A stretch of 64,000 bases of DNA from Mesonia mobilis DSM 19841. Lineage in GTDB: Bacteria > Bacteroidota > Bacteroidia > Flavobacteriales > Flavobacteriaceae. Positions 15,970 to 25,070 of this stretch are shown piece by piece. The stretch lies in contig NZ_AUHX01000006.1 in NCBI RefSeq assembly GCF_000423405.1, forward strand, positions 186,001 through 250,000. The letters are read 5' to 3'. The notes beneath the pieces were generated by a model. That model was not told the origin of the DNA. It ran no database searches and saw nothing but the letters and a program-made list of their open reading frames with translations. Within the stretch, counting starts at the first letter, position 1. Each line of letters begins with the position of its first letter. Both the position numbers and the translations under genes were made by a program.

Positions 15970-17320
15970 GTTGAAGTTGTTAAAACTACATAGCATTTTA
16001 CTGCTTTTAATTTTCGCGGTAAGTTGTGCTGATGACGAAACTTCAGCAGAAGATTTTCCGCCTGAAGAACAAATGTTTCAAGGAGAATTTGAATTTGCTA
16101 AAACCTTTGGCGGAAGTCAAGACGAAGAAGCGATTTCAGTCACAAAAACAAATGATGGCGGTTTTGCTGTTTTAGGTTTTACCCAAAGTACCGATGGCGA
16201 TGTAGTTGGTAAAACGGCTACCGATAGCGATTATTGGTTGCTCAAGTTTGATGGGCAAGCCAATTTGCAGTGGAGTAAAGTTTATGGTGGTACGGGCGAC
16301 GATCGCGGTCAAAAAATTATCACTACTAACGATGGCGGTTTTGCGGTAATTGGTTACAGTCGTAGCGACGATGGTGATGTTACTAATGCGCAAGGTTTTT
16401 ACGATTATTGGATGTTGAAGTTAAATAATACCGGCGACCTGCAATGGCAAAAATCTTTCGGTTTTCCCGGTAGCGATCGCGGTTATGCTATTGTGCAAAC
16501 CACCGATGGCGGCTATTTTTTAAGTGGTTATTTAGATGTAACTGCAAGTGAAGGTCAAGGTAACGACAGAAGCGCCGGCGTACTTCACGGCGTGGGAGAA
16601 TTTTGGGGAGTTAAACTCGATGCTGAAGGAAATAAAGAATGGCGACGCTATTTTGGTGGCACTAATAACGATCGCAGTTACGATGCAGTTCAGGCGGAAG
16701 ATGACGGTTTTATTATGGTAGGAAATTCAGAAAGTGATGATTACGATATTACCGATCCTCGTGGAAGTTACGATTTTTGGGTCGTAAAAACCAATGCTGA
16801 AGGCGAATTGCAATGGCAAAAAAACTTTGGCGGTTCATCGATCGATATTGCTTACGGGATCACTAAAACCCTTGATGGTAATTATGTAGTGACCGGAGAC
16901 ATTAGAAGTAACGACGGAGATGTTTCTCAAATTCACGGCAATGCCGATGTTTGGGTGATCAAGATCGATGATTTAGGAAATTTACTGTGGAAGCAAAATC
17001 TAGGTGGTGCTAATTTTGATTCTTCAAATAAAGTCTTGCAACTAGAAAATGAAGATCTCCTAATTACCGGAAGCAGCCGAAGCAACGATATCGATCTTAC
17101 CGAAAATTACGGCGACAGCGATGGCTGGTTAATGATGATCGATAAAAACGGGAATTTACAATGGCAACAAAGTATTGGCGGTAGTGATTTTGATGTGTTG
17201 AGTGAAAGTATTCAGTTAGATGATAAGAGCATTATTTCTGTTGGAAATACAGAAAGTGCCGATGGTTTAGTGGAAGATAACAAAGGAAATAAAGATATTT
17301 TAATCGTAAAGATTCGATAA
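15962..17320 (+). CDS. Lipoprotein with seven propeller-like repeats
   Basis: This 452-residue protein has a lipobox (LLLIFAVSC, C22). From residue 45 there are seven repeats of about 58 residues, each with a W.K.FGG/D.....V..T.DGG....G...S.DGDV pattern and ending in W.{4}D..G.L. Seven copies suggest a seven-bladed beta-propeller. Only TTG starts exist (15962, 15971, 15977). I give the longest, which overlaps the previous gene by 8 bp. The TTG at 15971, one base after the previous stop, is equally plausible and points to translational coupling. It probably sits at the outer membrane as a binding or scaffold protein. Confidence 0.82.
   Translation: MNRLKLLKLHSILLLLIFAVSCADDETSAEDFPPEEQMFQGEFEFAKTFGGSQDEEAISVTKTNDGGFAVLGFTQSTDGDVVGKTATDSDYWLLKFDGQANLQWSKVYGGTGDDRGQKIITTNDGGFAVIGYSRSDDGDVTNAQGFYDYWMLKLNNTGDLQWQKSFGFPGSDRGYAIVQTTDGGYFLSGYLDVTASEGQGNDRSAGVLHGVGEFWGVKLDAEGNKEWRRYFGGTNNDRSYDAVQAEDDGFIMVGNSESDDYDITDPRGSYDFWVVKTNAEGELQWQKNFGGSSIDIAYGITKTLDGNYVVTGDIRSNDGDVSQIHGNADVWVIKIDDLGNLLWKQNLGGANFDSSNKVLQLENEDLLITGSSRSNDIDLTENYGDSDGWLMMIDKNGNLQWQQSIGGSDFDVLSESIQLDDKSIISVGNTESADGLVEDNKGNKDILIVKIR
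16094..17317 (+). repeat. Seven in-frame coding repeats (propeller blades)
   Basis: There are seven units of roughly 175 nt. The recurring codon pattern includes gatggcggtttt (as in 16154-16165 and 16331-16342) and caatggcaaaaa-type W-Q-K blade starts. They are diverged, so this is an old protein-level repeat. Confidence 0.75.
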
Positions 17321-18069
17321 TGAAAAAGTGGTGGTTGTTATTTGTGGTGTTAGGTTTTGTGGGTTGTTCAGAAGATTCAGATGATCAGGCTTCTTCGCAA
17401 GAATTTACAGAAGTTACGCTTCAATTTCAAAATCAGATTGAAGGAGAAAATGTGGTGTTGAATTCAGAAACCTACGTGAATTCAGAAGAAACTTATGAGA
17501 TCGAAACCCTTCGTTACATTATTAGTAATATCGTTTTGATCGCTGAAAACGGAGAAGAGTTCGCGTATCCGCAAGCAGAAAGTTATTTTGTGGTGAATGA
17601 AGAAAATGAAGCCAGCAAAAGCATCATCTTAGAAAACATTCCTATCCAGAATTATGAAGCTATTCGCTTTGGTTTGGGTGTCGATCAATCAAATTATCCG
17701 CTCAACGGAGTGAATAATTTTGTGCCAACTGCTGAAGAAAATAATATGTTGTGGAGCTGGTCTGCCGGCTATATATTCTTGCATTTTGAAGGAAATTATA
17801 CTTCAGCAACCGAAAACGATCACCTGTTTGCCTATCATATCGGTAGTCACGGGCAAGCTTTAGATAATTATAAAGAAGTGACTTTAGATTTTCAAAATAC
17901 ATTGGCCCTAGATAGTTCAAATTCAATAGCAATCACATCAGATGTTTCAAAAATATTTGAAGCTGAATTTTCATTGTCTTTAGAGGAAATTGATGATATT
18001 CAGGTAGATCCCGAATATTCACCGCAAGTAATGGCTAATTTTTCACAAAGTTTTTCAACCCAACAATAG
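17320..18069 (+). CDS. MbnP-like copper-binding lipoprotein
   Basis: This 249-residue protein has a lipobox (LGFVGC, C16). The body matches the MbnP family pattern: EIETLRYIISNIVLI near 61-75, the tryptophan motif MLWSWSAGYIFLHFEG at 143-158 (W145, W147), and HIGSHG at 173-178. In the characterised methanotroph system the partner di-haem enzyme oxidises a tryptophan of MbnP to kynurenine, and the product binds copper. This protein is followed 6 bp later by such an enzyme, so a similar modification is a reasonable inference. Its start codon overlaps the preceding stop by one base. Confidence 0.8.
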   Translation: MKKWWLLFVVLGFVGCSEDSDDQASSQEFTEVTLQFQNQIEGENVVLNSETYVNSEETYEIETLRYIISNIVLIAENGEEFAYPQAESYFVVNEENEASKSIILENIPIQNYEAIRFGLGVDQSNYPLNGVNNFVPTAEENNMLWSWSAGYIFLHFEGNYTSATENDHLFAYHIGSHGQALDNYKEVTLDFQNTLALDSSNSIAITSDVSKIFEAEFSLSLEEIDDIQVDPEYSPQVMANFSQSFSTQQ

Positions 18070-18075
18070 TTTTAA

Positions 18076-19125
18076 ATGCGATTAAGTTTTTTTCTACTTT
18101 TAAGTTTGTTTCTAGTGAGCTGTTCTGAAGAAGATGTAAACAGCGGTTACGAAGCTATTGTAGAAAACGACACGCTAAGTATTGAAATTCCCGACTATTT
18201 CCCGGAAGTTACCTATAATTTTGAAGCCAACCCACCCACCGAAAAGGGATTTGAGTTGGGTAAAAAGCTGTTCTATGATGGTAAATTATCTTCCGACGGA
18301 GTGGTTTCTTGTGGTTTTTGTCATATTCAAGATTTTTCATTCACTCATCATACACATATTGTAAGTCACGGCGTAAACGGAGCTTTAGGAACCAGAAATG
18401 CGCAGCCTTTACAAAATATGATTTTTATGAATGAATTTACATGGGACGGCGCAGCAGAAAGTCTCGATGCACAACCTATAATTCCGATCACGGCTGAGGT
18501 GGAGATGAACGAGAGTTTTTCAAACATTATCGATAAACTTCAGGCAGATGAAGAATATCCGCAACTATTTGCAGAAGCTTTTGAGAATGGCGAGGTGAAT
18601 ACCGATAATATGTTGAAAGCGATTTCTCAGTTTTTAGTAATGATGGTTTCTGCCGATTCTAAATACGATAAAATTCTTAAAAACGAGGGCTCGCAATTCA
18701 CTGCTGAAGAGGAAGCCGGAAAAGTTTTATTCGATCAAAAATGTGCCACTTGTCACGCGGGAGTTTTGTTTACCGACCAAAGTTGCCGCAATAATGGTTT
18801 ACCTATTGACCCTGAATATGATGATGAAGGGAGAAGTCGGGTTACCGGTTTGCAAGCTGATAAGTATAAATTTAAAGTACCGAGTTTAAGAAATATTCAG
18901 ATCACCTATCCGTATATGCACGATGGTCGTTTTCAAACCTTAGCGCAAGTCTTAGATCATTACGATAGCGGGATGGTCGTTACAGAAAATTTAGATCCCG
19001 TTTTTCAGCAAAATGAAAATTTAGGCATTTCACTTACTGAAGATGAAAAACAAAAAATCATCGCCTTTTTAGAAACCTTAACCGACGATAATTTTTTGTT
19101 AGACGATCGCTTTGCTGAGTTTTAG
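18076..19125 (+). CDS. Di-haem cytochrome c peroxidase, MbnH/MauG-like lipoprotein
   Basis: This 349-residue protein has a lipobox (FLVSC, C16). It has two haem c motifs, C79-GF-C82-H83 and C223-AT-C226-H227, and the conserved YPYMHDGRFQTLAQVLDHY segment near residue 280. This is the architecture of bacterial di-haem peroxidases and MauG/MbnH. Since it directly follows an MbnP-like gene, it is more likely to modify that partner than to be a generic peroxide scavenger. Cell location is the periplasmic side of a membrane. It is the last gene of the operon, and no strong terminator is seen after it. Confidence 0.85.
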   Translation: MRLSFFLLLSLFLVSCSEEDVNSGYEAIVENDTLSIEIPDYFPEVTYNFEANPPTEKGFELGKKLFYDGKLSSDGVVSCGFCHIQDFSFTHHTHIVSHGVNGALGTRNAQPLQNMIFMNEFTWDGAAESLDAQPIIPITAEVEMNESFSNIIDKLQADEEYPQLFAEAFENGEVNTDNMLKAISQFLVMMVSADSKYDKILKNEGSQFTAEEEAGKVLFDQKCATCHAGVLFTDQSCRNNGLPIDPEYDDEGRSRVTGLQADKYKFKVPSLRNIQITYPYMHDGRFQTLAQVLDHYDSGMVVTENLDPVFQQNENLGISLTEDEKQKIIAFLETLTDDNFLLDDRFAEF

Positions 19126-19136
19126 GTTATTGTCTA

Positions 19137-19170
19137 ACGTCATGCTGAACTTGATTCAGTATCTCACCAG
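19137..19170. repeat. Intergenic palindromic element (CTGAA-cttga-TTCAG)
   Basis: AACGTCATGCTGAACTTGATTCAGTATCTCACC contains the perfect 5-bp palindrome CTGAA/TTCAG. It resembles the dispersed intergenic repeats often seen in flavobacterial genomes and the element at 10125-10166. It may also act as a weak transcription stop after the peroxidase gene. Confidence 0.45.
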
Positions 19171-19278
19171 TAAATTCTATCTAGCTTTTTTAAATAAAAT
19201 ATTCTTTTTAAATCTCGTTATTTCAGGAGTTGTTTTTCGACAAAGCCTATAGCGACTGTAGCTGTAGTTAAATAATAA

Positions 19279-19304
19279 ATTCTAATGCTAAAATAAATTA
19301 GAAT
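19279..19304. promoter_or_regulatory. Inverted repeat upstream of the suf operon (candidate operator)
   Basis: ATTCTAAT (19279-19286) and ATTAGAAT (19297-19304) form a perfect 8+8 inverted repeat with a 10-nt spacer. The element ends 36 bp before the -7 element. The region is A+T-rich, which raises the chance level. Confidence 0.4.
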
Positions 19305-19340
19305 AATCTTTAGCTATATGGTATTCACGGTTGTAAATGG

Positions 19341-19348
19341 TATATTTG
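19341..19348 (+). promoter_or_regulatory. Candidate -7 promoter element of the suf operon
   Basis: TATATTTG matches TAnnTTTG and lies 29 nt before the sufA ATG. No clear -33 TTG is seen at 17-20 nt. Confidence 0.45.
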
Positions 19349-19377
19349 CAAAATTAAATTAATTAACGATTTACGTT

Positions 19378-19707
19378 ATGATTAAAGTTAGTGAACAAGC
19401 AAAAACAAAGCTTACTCAGTTAATGAGTGAAGATGGTTTTGATATTGCTCAAGATTACGTGAGAGTAGGAGTAAAGAGTGGAGGATGTTCCGGACTTTCT
19501 TACGACTTAAAATTTGATAAAGAACAAGTGGAAGGCGATAAGCTTTTTGAAGATAACCAAGTAAAAATTGTGGTAGATAAAAGAAGTTTTTTATACTTGG
19601 TAGGAACCACGTTAGAATATTCTGGCGGCCTTAACGGTAAAGGTTTCGTATTTAACAACCCTAACGCACAAAGAACTTGTGGTTGCGGAGAATCTTTTTC
19701 ACTTTAA
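19378..19707 (+). CDS. sufA: Iron-sulfur cluster assembly A-type carrier
   Basis: This 109-residue A-type carrier (HesB/IscA fold) has the three conserved cysteines C37 (SGGCSGLSY), C101 and C103 (CGCGESF). It transfers assembled clusters to target proteins. It is the first gene of the suf operon, with sufB 19 bp downstream. SufA and IscA cannot be separated by sequence alone, but the operon points to SufA. Confidence 0.93.
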   Translation: MIKVSEQAKTKLTQLMSEDGFDIAQDYVRVGVKSGGCSGLSYDLKFDKEQVEGDKLFEDNQVKIVVDKRSFLYLVGTTLEYSGGLNGKGFVFNNPNAQRTCGCGESFSL

Positions 19708-19726
19708 TAAAGAAGAAAATTAAGTA

Positions 19727-21175
19727 ATGAATAAATTTACAGAAGACGATTTAAAGAAAGAGCTCGAAACCAAAGAATACGAATATGGTTTTTATACAGA
19801 CATTGAGTCTGAAACCTTTCCCGTTGGTTTAAACGAAGATATCGTAAGAGCAATTTCTAAGAAAAAAGAGGAGCCAGAATGGATGACCGAGTGGCGTCTG
19901 GAAGCTTTTCGTATTTGGAGCGAAATGGAAGAACCAGATTGGGCTAACGTAAATTACCCAAAGCCCGATTTTCAAAATATTTCCTACTATTCGGCACCCA
20001 ATAAAAAACCGAAATACGATAGTTTAGATGAAGTAGATCCTGAGTTGTTAGATACGTTTAAAAAACTAGGAATCTCTTTAGATGAGCAAAAAAAGCTTGC
20101 CGGTGTTGCCGTAGATGTGGTGATGGATTCTGTTTCTGTAACCACCACGTTCAAAAAAACACTTGCAGAAAAAGGAATCATTTTCTGTTCTATTTCAGAA
20201 GCGATAAAAGAGCATCCTGAATTAGTGAAAAAGTATTTAGGTACGGTTGTTCCGCAGAAAGATAATTTCTATGCAGCTTTAAATTCGGCAGTTTTTTCAG
20301 ATGGATCGTTCTGTTACATTCCAAAGGGTGTTCGTTGCCCGATGGAACTTTCAACATATTTCAGAATTAACCAAGCAGGAACCGGTCAGTTCGAAAGAAC
20401 TTTGGTTGTGGCAGATGAAGATAGCTATGTAAGTTACCTAGAAGGTTGTACCGCACCAATGCGTGACGAAAATCAATTGCACGCTGCTGTCGTAGAATTA
20501 ATTGCTTTAGATGATGCAGAAATTAAATATTCTACCGTACAAAACTGGTTCCCTGGGAATAAAGACGGTAAAGGTGGTGTTTTCAACTTTGTAACCAAAA
20601 GAGGGCTTTGTGAGAAAAATGCAAAAATTTCTTGGACACAAGTAGAAACAGGTTCTGCCGTAACTTGGAAGTATCCTTCTTGTATTTTAAAAGGAGATCA
20701 TTCGGTAGGAGAATTTTACTCGATCGCGGTAACTAATAATTTTCAGCAAGCAGATACCGGTACCAAAATGATTCATTTAGGTAAAAACACCAAGAGTACA
20801 ATTATCTCAAAAGGTATTTCTGCCGGGAAATCACAAAACTCTTACCGTGGTTTGGTTCAAGTTAACGGAAGAGCAGAAAATGCCAGAAACTTCTCGCAGT
20901 GTGATTCTTTATTAATGGGTAACGAATGTGGCGCGCATACTTTCCCATATATCGAAGCAAAAAATAAAACCGCAAAGATCGAACACGAAGCTACAACCAG
21001 TAAGATTGGTGAAGACCAAATTTTCTATTGTAACCAACGTGGGATCGATACCGAAAAAGCAATTGCTTTGATCGTGAACGGTTTTAGTAAAGAAGTTTTA
21101 AATAAATTACCAATGGAGTTTGCTGTAGAAGCGCAAAAGCTTTTAGAAATTTCATTAGAAGGTTCTGTAGGATAA
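19727..21175 (+). CDS. sufB: Fe-S cluster scaffold subunit SufB
   Basis: This 482-residue core subunit belongs to the SufBCD scaffold complex, on which clusters are built. Conserved segments include [20 protein letters not shown], the YLEGCTAPM motif and the C-terminal [19 protein letters not shown] region typical of SufB. The length matches the family (470-490). It lies between sufA and a small lipoprotein gene, followed by sufC. Confidence 0.97.
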   Translation: MNKFTEDDLKKELETKEYEYGFYTDIESETFPVGLNEDIVRAISKKKEEPEWMTEWRLEAFRIWSEMEEPDWANVNYPKPDFQNISYYSAPNKKPKYDSLDEVDPELLDTFKKLGISLDEQKKLAGVAVDVVMDSVSVTTTFKKTLAEKGIIFCSISEAIKEHPELVKKYLGTVVPQKDNFYAALNSAVFSDGSFCYIPKGVRCPMELSTYFRINQAGTGQFERTLVVADEDSYVSYLEGCTAPMRDENQLHAAVVELIALDDAEIKYSTVQNWFPGNKDGKGGVFNFVTKRGLCEKNAKISWTQVETGSAVTWKYPSCILKGDHSVGEFYSIAVTNNFQQADTGTKMIHLGKNTKSTIISKGISAGKSQNSYRGLVQVNGRAENARNFSQCDSLLMGNECGAHTFPYIEAKNKTAKIEHEATTSKIGEDQIFYCNQRGIDTEKAIALIVNGFSKEVLNKLPMEFAVEAQKLLEISLEGSVG

Positions 21176-21187
21176 TAACTAATTATA

Positions 21188-21625
21188 ATGAAAAAAATCA
21201 TCATCACTCTTTTTGTAGCAGCAGCGATTGCTGTGAGTTGTAAAAATGAAGAAAAGCAATCTTCAGAAAATGAAGCTTCTGAAAAGGAATTAAGAAGAAG
21301 CGATATTTTGGAAGAAAGAGCAGATCGTTTTAAGGTTGGAGACGAAGTGCTTTTGCGAGGCGAATACATTTATACAGATGAAGCTGCAGTGCTTTACGGT
21401 AACGACTTTGTTTACGGCGTAACTTTAGATGAAAAAGCTAAAGAACTTGCCCAACAAGTAGAATCGTATAAAAGAGAAGATTTTGATATGGTTCCTGTAA
21501 TTCTAAAAGCGAAGGTAAAAGACAACCCGAAGGAAGAAGGATGGGACAAGATTATAGAAATTAAAAATATAGTAAAGGTGTCTGAGCCAACCTCGGAGCC
21601 GGCCATTAAAGTTAAAGGAGAATAA
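21188..21625 (+). CDS. Small lipoprotein of unknown function inside the suf operon
   Basis: This 145-residue protein has a lipobox (FVAAAIAVSC, C18) followed by an acidic, charged region (KNEEKQSSENEASEKE). A compact domain of about 100 residues follows (FKVGDEVLLRGEYIYTDEAAVLYG, then VPVILKAKVKDNPKEEGWDKI). I recognise no family. It sits 12 bp after sufB and 12 bp before sufC, so it is co-transcribed with them although it is exported. A link between envelope status and iron-sulfur assembly is speculative. Confidence 0.75.
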   Translation: MKKIIITLFVAAAIAVSCKNEEKQSSENEASEKELRRSDILEERADRFKVGDEVLLRGEYIYTDEAAVLYGNDFVYGVTLDEKAKELAQQVESYKREDFDMVPVILKAKVKDNPKEEGWDKIIEIKNIVKVSEPTSEPAIKVKGE

Positions 21626-21637
21626 AAGAGAATAGAT

Positions 21638-22393
21638 ATGCTAAAGATAAAGAATTTACACGCCAGTGTAGAAGATAAAGAAATTTTAAAAGGAATTAAT
21701 TTAGAAATTAATGCCGGAGAGGTTCACGCCATTATGGGGCCAAACGGTTCTGGTAAAAGTACCTTGGCAAGTGTAATTGCCGGGAAAGAAGAATATGAGC
21801 AAACCGAAGGAGAAATTATTTTCGAGAACGAAGAAATTTCAGAATTAGAAGCAGACGAAAGAGCTCATAAAGGTCTATTCTTATCTTTTCAATATCCGGT
21901 AGAAATTCCGGGGGTTTCTGTAACCAACTTTATGAAAACCGCGATTAACGAAACTCGTAAAGCGCAAGGTTTAGAAGATATGCCGGCAAAAGATATGCTG
22001 AAGAAAATTAGAGAAAAATCTGAGTTGTTAGATATGGATAGAAAATTCTTATCTAGATCGTTAAACGAAGGTTTCTCTGGTGGAGAGAAAAAACGTAACG
22101 AGATCTTTCAAATGGCAATGTTAGAACCAAAACTTTCTATTCTCGACGAAACCGATTCTGGGTTAGATATCGATGCGTTAAAGATCGTTTCTAACGGAGT
22201 AAACAAACTAAGAACAAAAGATAACGCGGTGTTAGTAATTACGCACTACCAGCGTTTATTAGATTATATCGTACCCGATTATGTACACGTTTTATTGGAT
22301 GGTAAGATCGTGAAGTCTGGAGGTAAAGAGCTTGCTTATAAATTAGAAGAGCAAGGTTACGATTGGATTAAAGAAGAGATGAAAGCCTTATAA
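21638..22393 (+). CDS. sufC: Fe-S assembly ATPase SufC
   Basis: This 251-residue ABC-type ATPase drives conformational change of the SufBCD scaffold. Walker [10 protein letters not shown] is near residue 35, the signature SGGEKKRNE is near 148, and Walker [13 protein letters not shown] is near 167. The H-loop histidine is in VITHYQRLL. There is no membrane domain, as expected for SufC. Confidence 0.97.
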   Translation: MLKIKNLHASVEDKEILKGINLEINAGEVHAIMGPNGSGKSTLASVIAGKEEYEQTEGEIIFENEEISELEADERAHKGLFLSFQYPVEIPGVSVTNFMKTAINETRKAQGLEDMPAKDMLKKIREKSELLDMDRKFLSRSLNEGFSGGEKKRNEIFQMAMLEPKLSILDETDSGLDIDALKIVSNGVNKLRTKDNAVLVITHYQRLLDYIVPDYVHVLLDGKIVKSGGKELAYKLEEQGYDWIKEEMKAL

Positions 22394-22438
22394 GCCTTCT
22401 TATTCTCAAAATCACTTTAACCCAAAACAACAAACAAA

Positions 22439-23752
22439 ATGGAATTAAAAGATAAATTAATTTCTTCATTTTTCGCTTTTGAAGAGCAGGTAGATGTAAA
22501 TAGCGAGGTTCACAATATTAGAAGTGAAGCGATGAAAAATTTTGAAGTAAGCGGTTTCCCTTCTCGTAAAGATGAAGATTGGAAATACACTTCTTTAAAA
22601 TCTATCTTAAAAGAAGATTACAGCATTTTTCCTAAAAAAGAAGATGCGATTGAATATAAAGATGTAAAGAAATACTTTATTCACGATATCGATGCGTACA
22701 CGATCGTATTTATCGATGGTATTTATTCTTCACATTTATCACAAACCACGCACGATAAGATCGATGCTTGCTTAATGTCTTCCGCATTAACAAAAGACAA
22801 ATACAAGCCGGTCATCGAAAAGTATTTTAATAAAATAGCACCTAAAAATTCGTTAAACAGTTTAAATACTGCTTTTTCTAGAGAAGGCGCTTTTATTAAT
22901 ATTCCTAAAAATACGGTAGCCGATAAGCCTATTCAGATCCTTAATTTTTCAACAGGAAATGAGTCAGCTTTAATGTTACAGCCAAGAAACTTAGTGGTTG
23001 TGGGTGAAAATGCTCACGTACAAATTATCGAGCGTCACCAAAGTTTAACCGATAATGCGGTTTTAACTAATGCGGTAACCGAGATTTATGCCGATAAAAG
23101 AGCGATGGTCGATTATTATAAAATTCAGAATGATCACGCCAACGCTTCCTTAATCGATAATACATATGTTGAGCAACAAGGAGAAAGTAATTGTTCGGTA
23201 CACACGTTTTCTTTCGGTGGAAAATTAACCAGAAACAACCTTCAATTCTTCCAAAAAGGAGAACATATCGATTCAACGATGAAGGGAGTTACCATTATTG
23301 AAGATAAGCAACACGTAGATCATAATACCTTAGTGCATCACATAGAACCAAATTGTGAAAGTCATCAAGATTATAAAGGTATTTACGACGATAAATCGGT
23401 AGGTGTTTTCAACGGAAAAGTTTTAGTTGAAAAAGAAGCACAAAAAACCAACGCTTTCCAAAGTAATAATAATATTTTGGTAAGTGATAAAGCAACGATC
23501 AACTCAAAACCGCAATTAGAGATTTTTGCAGACGACGTAGCTTGTAGTCACGGTTGTACGATCGGGCAGTTAGACGAAGATGCGATGTTCTACTTAAAAT
23601 CTAGAGGTATTCCTGCAAAAGAAGCTCGAGCTTTATTAATGTATGCCTTTGCGAACAACGTTTTATCAAGTGTGAAAATTCCTGAATTACAGAAAAGAGT
23701 CAATAAGCTTATTGCGAATAAATTGAATGTAAGTTTAGGTTTCGATTTATAA
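22439..23752 (+). CDS. sufD: Fe-S cluster scaffold subunit SufD
   Basis: This 437-residue partner of SufB in the SufBC2D complex has the N-terminal FPSRKDEDWKYTSL motif and the C-terminal beta-helix region with ACSHGCTIGQLDEDAMFYLKSRG, the SufD signature. It starts 45 bp after sufC and ends 42 bp before sufS. Confidence 0.96.
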   Translation: MELKDKLISSFFAFEEQVDVNSEVHNIRSEAMKNFEVSGFPSRKDEDWKYTSLKSILKEDYSIFPKKEDAIEYKDVKKYFIHDIDAYTIVFIDGIYSSHLSQTTHDKIDACLMSSALTKDKYKPVIEKYFNKIAPKNSLNSLNTAFSREGAFINIPKNTVADKPIQILNFSTGNESALMLQPRNLVVVGENAHVQIIERHQSLTDNAVLTNAVTEIYADKRAMVDYYKIQNDHANASLIDNTYVEQQGESNCSVHTFSFGGKLTRNNLQFFQKGEHIDSTMKGVTIIEDKQHVDHNTLVHHIEPNCESHQDYKGIYDDKSVGVFNGKVLVEKEAQKTNAFQSNNNILVSDKATINSKPQLEIFADDVACSHGCTIGQLDEDAMFYLKSRGIPAKEARALLMYAFANNVLSSVKIPELQKRVNKLIANKLNVSLGFDL

Positions 23753-23794
23753 AATTGAACTTTAATAGGTTCAATCAATTCATAAACTCATTTT

Positions 23795-25018
23795 ATGAGT
23801 CATCAAATAGATATAGAAAAAGTACGAGCAGATTTCCCTATACTTTCCCGTAAAGTAAATGGGCATCCGCTCGTGTATTTCGATAATGCGGCTACTTCGC
23901 AAACACCAAAAGTGGTGATCGATGCGATTGTAGAATATTACGAACAATATAATGCCAATATTCACCGTGGCGTGCATAGCTTATCTCAAGAAGCAACCGA
24001 TGCTTACGAGCAAGCTCGTGAAACACTAAGAGCACATTTTAATGCAGCGAAGAAAGAAGAAATTATCTTCACTTCGGGCACCACACACGGGATTAATTTA
24101 GTCGCTAATGGTTTTGCTTCTCAATTAAAAGCTGGTGATGAGGTGATCGTTTCTGCTTTAGAGCATCACTCTAATATTGTGCCTTGGCAAATGCTTTGTG
24201 AAAAAACCGGCGCGCAATTAAAAGTAATCCCGATGACTAATTCGGGTGAATTAGCCATGGATGCGTTTCACGAACTTTTAAGTGATAAAACAAAACTTGT
24301 TTTTGTAAATCACGTATCCAACGCATTAGGAACCATCAACCCGATCGAAACGATTATTTCTGAAGCTCATAAAAAAGGAGCGGCAGTGTTGATCGATGGT
24401 GCGCAAGCAGCTCCGCATATTAAAGCCGATGTTCAGGCTTTAGATGTCGATTTTTATGTTGTATCGGGTCATAAAATGTGTGGACCAACAGGTGTTGGTG
24501 TGCTCTACGGAAAAGAAGAATGGCTCATTAAACTTCCGCCATATCAAGGTGGAGGCGAAATGATCGATCAGGTAACTTTCGAGAAAACAACTTACGCCGG
24601 GTTACCGCATAAGTTTGAAGCAGGAACGCCAAATATTTGCGGCGGTATTGCTTTCGGGAAGGCGATCGAATATTTAAACGGACTAGGTTTCGAGAATATC
24701 GCAGCTTACGAGCACGAACTCTTAACTTATGCCACCGAGCAATTGTTAGCGGTTGGTGACGTAATGATCTATGGGACGTCTTCAGAAAAAACTGCGGTGA
24801 TCTCTTTTAATATTGAAGGAATACATCCGTATGATATCGGGACGATTATCGATAAATTAGGGATTGCCGTAAGAACCGGTCATCACTGTGCGCAACCTAT
24901 TATGGATTATTATAAAATTCCGGGAACGGTGAGAGCTTCTTTCAGTTTCTATAATACGAAAGAAGAAATCGATGCTTTTGTGCAAGCAGTGAAGCGAGCA
25001 AAAATTATGTTATCTTAG
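23795..25018 (+). CDS. sufS: Cysteine desulfurase SufS
   Basis: This 407-residue PLP enzyme releases sulfur from cysteine for cluster synthesis. The PLP lysine is K227 (VVSGHKMCGP) and the persulfide cysteine is C365 (RTGHHCAQP), close to positions 226 and 364 of the E. coli enzyme. The N-terminal FPILSRKVNGHPLVYFDNAA is typical of SufS (group II). Its partner SufE is encoded two genes downstream. Confidence 0.97.
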   Translation: MSHQIDIEKVRADFPILSRKVNGHPLVYFDNAATSQTPKVVIDAIVEYYEQYNANIHRGVHSLSQEATDAYEQARETLRAHFNAAKKEEIIFTSGTTHGINLVANGFASQLKAGDEVIVSALEHHSNIVPWQMLCEKTGAQLKVIPMTNSGELAMDAFHELLSDKTKLVFVNHVSNALGTINPIETIISEAHKKGAAVLIDGAQAAPHIKADVQALDVDFYVVSGHKMCGPTGVGVLYGKEEWLIKLPPYQGGGEMIDQVTFEKTTYAGLPHKFEAGTPNICGGIAFGKAIEYLNGLGFENIAAYEHELLTYATEQLLAVGDVMIYGTSSEKTAVISFNIEGIHPYDIGTIIDKLGIAVRTGHHCAQPIMDYYKIPGTVRASFSFYNTKEEIDAFVQAVKRAKIMLS

Positions 25019-25020
25019 GG

Positions 25021-25040
25021 AGCTGATTTTTCAGCTTTTA
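25021..25040 (+). terminator. Small hairpin with T-tract after sufS (weak or attenuating)
   Basis: AGCTGA (25021-25026) and TCAGCT (25031-25036) form a 6-bp stem with a TTTT loop, then TTT. It starts 2 bp beyond the sufS stop. It may reduce read-through into the META-domain and sufE genes, or it may be neutral. Confidence 0.35.
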
Positions 25041-25070
25041 AAAATTTCAACCTTCTAAATTCTATTATAT

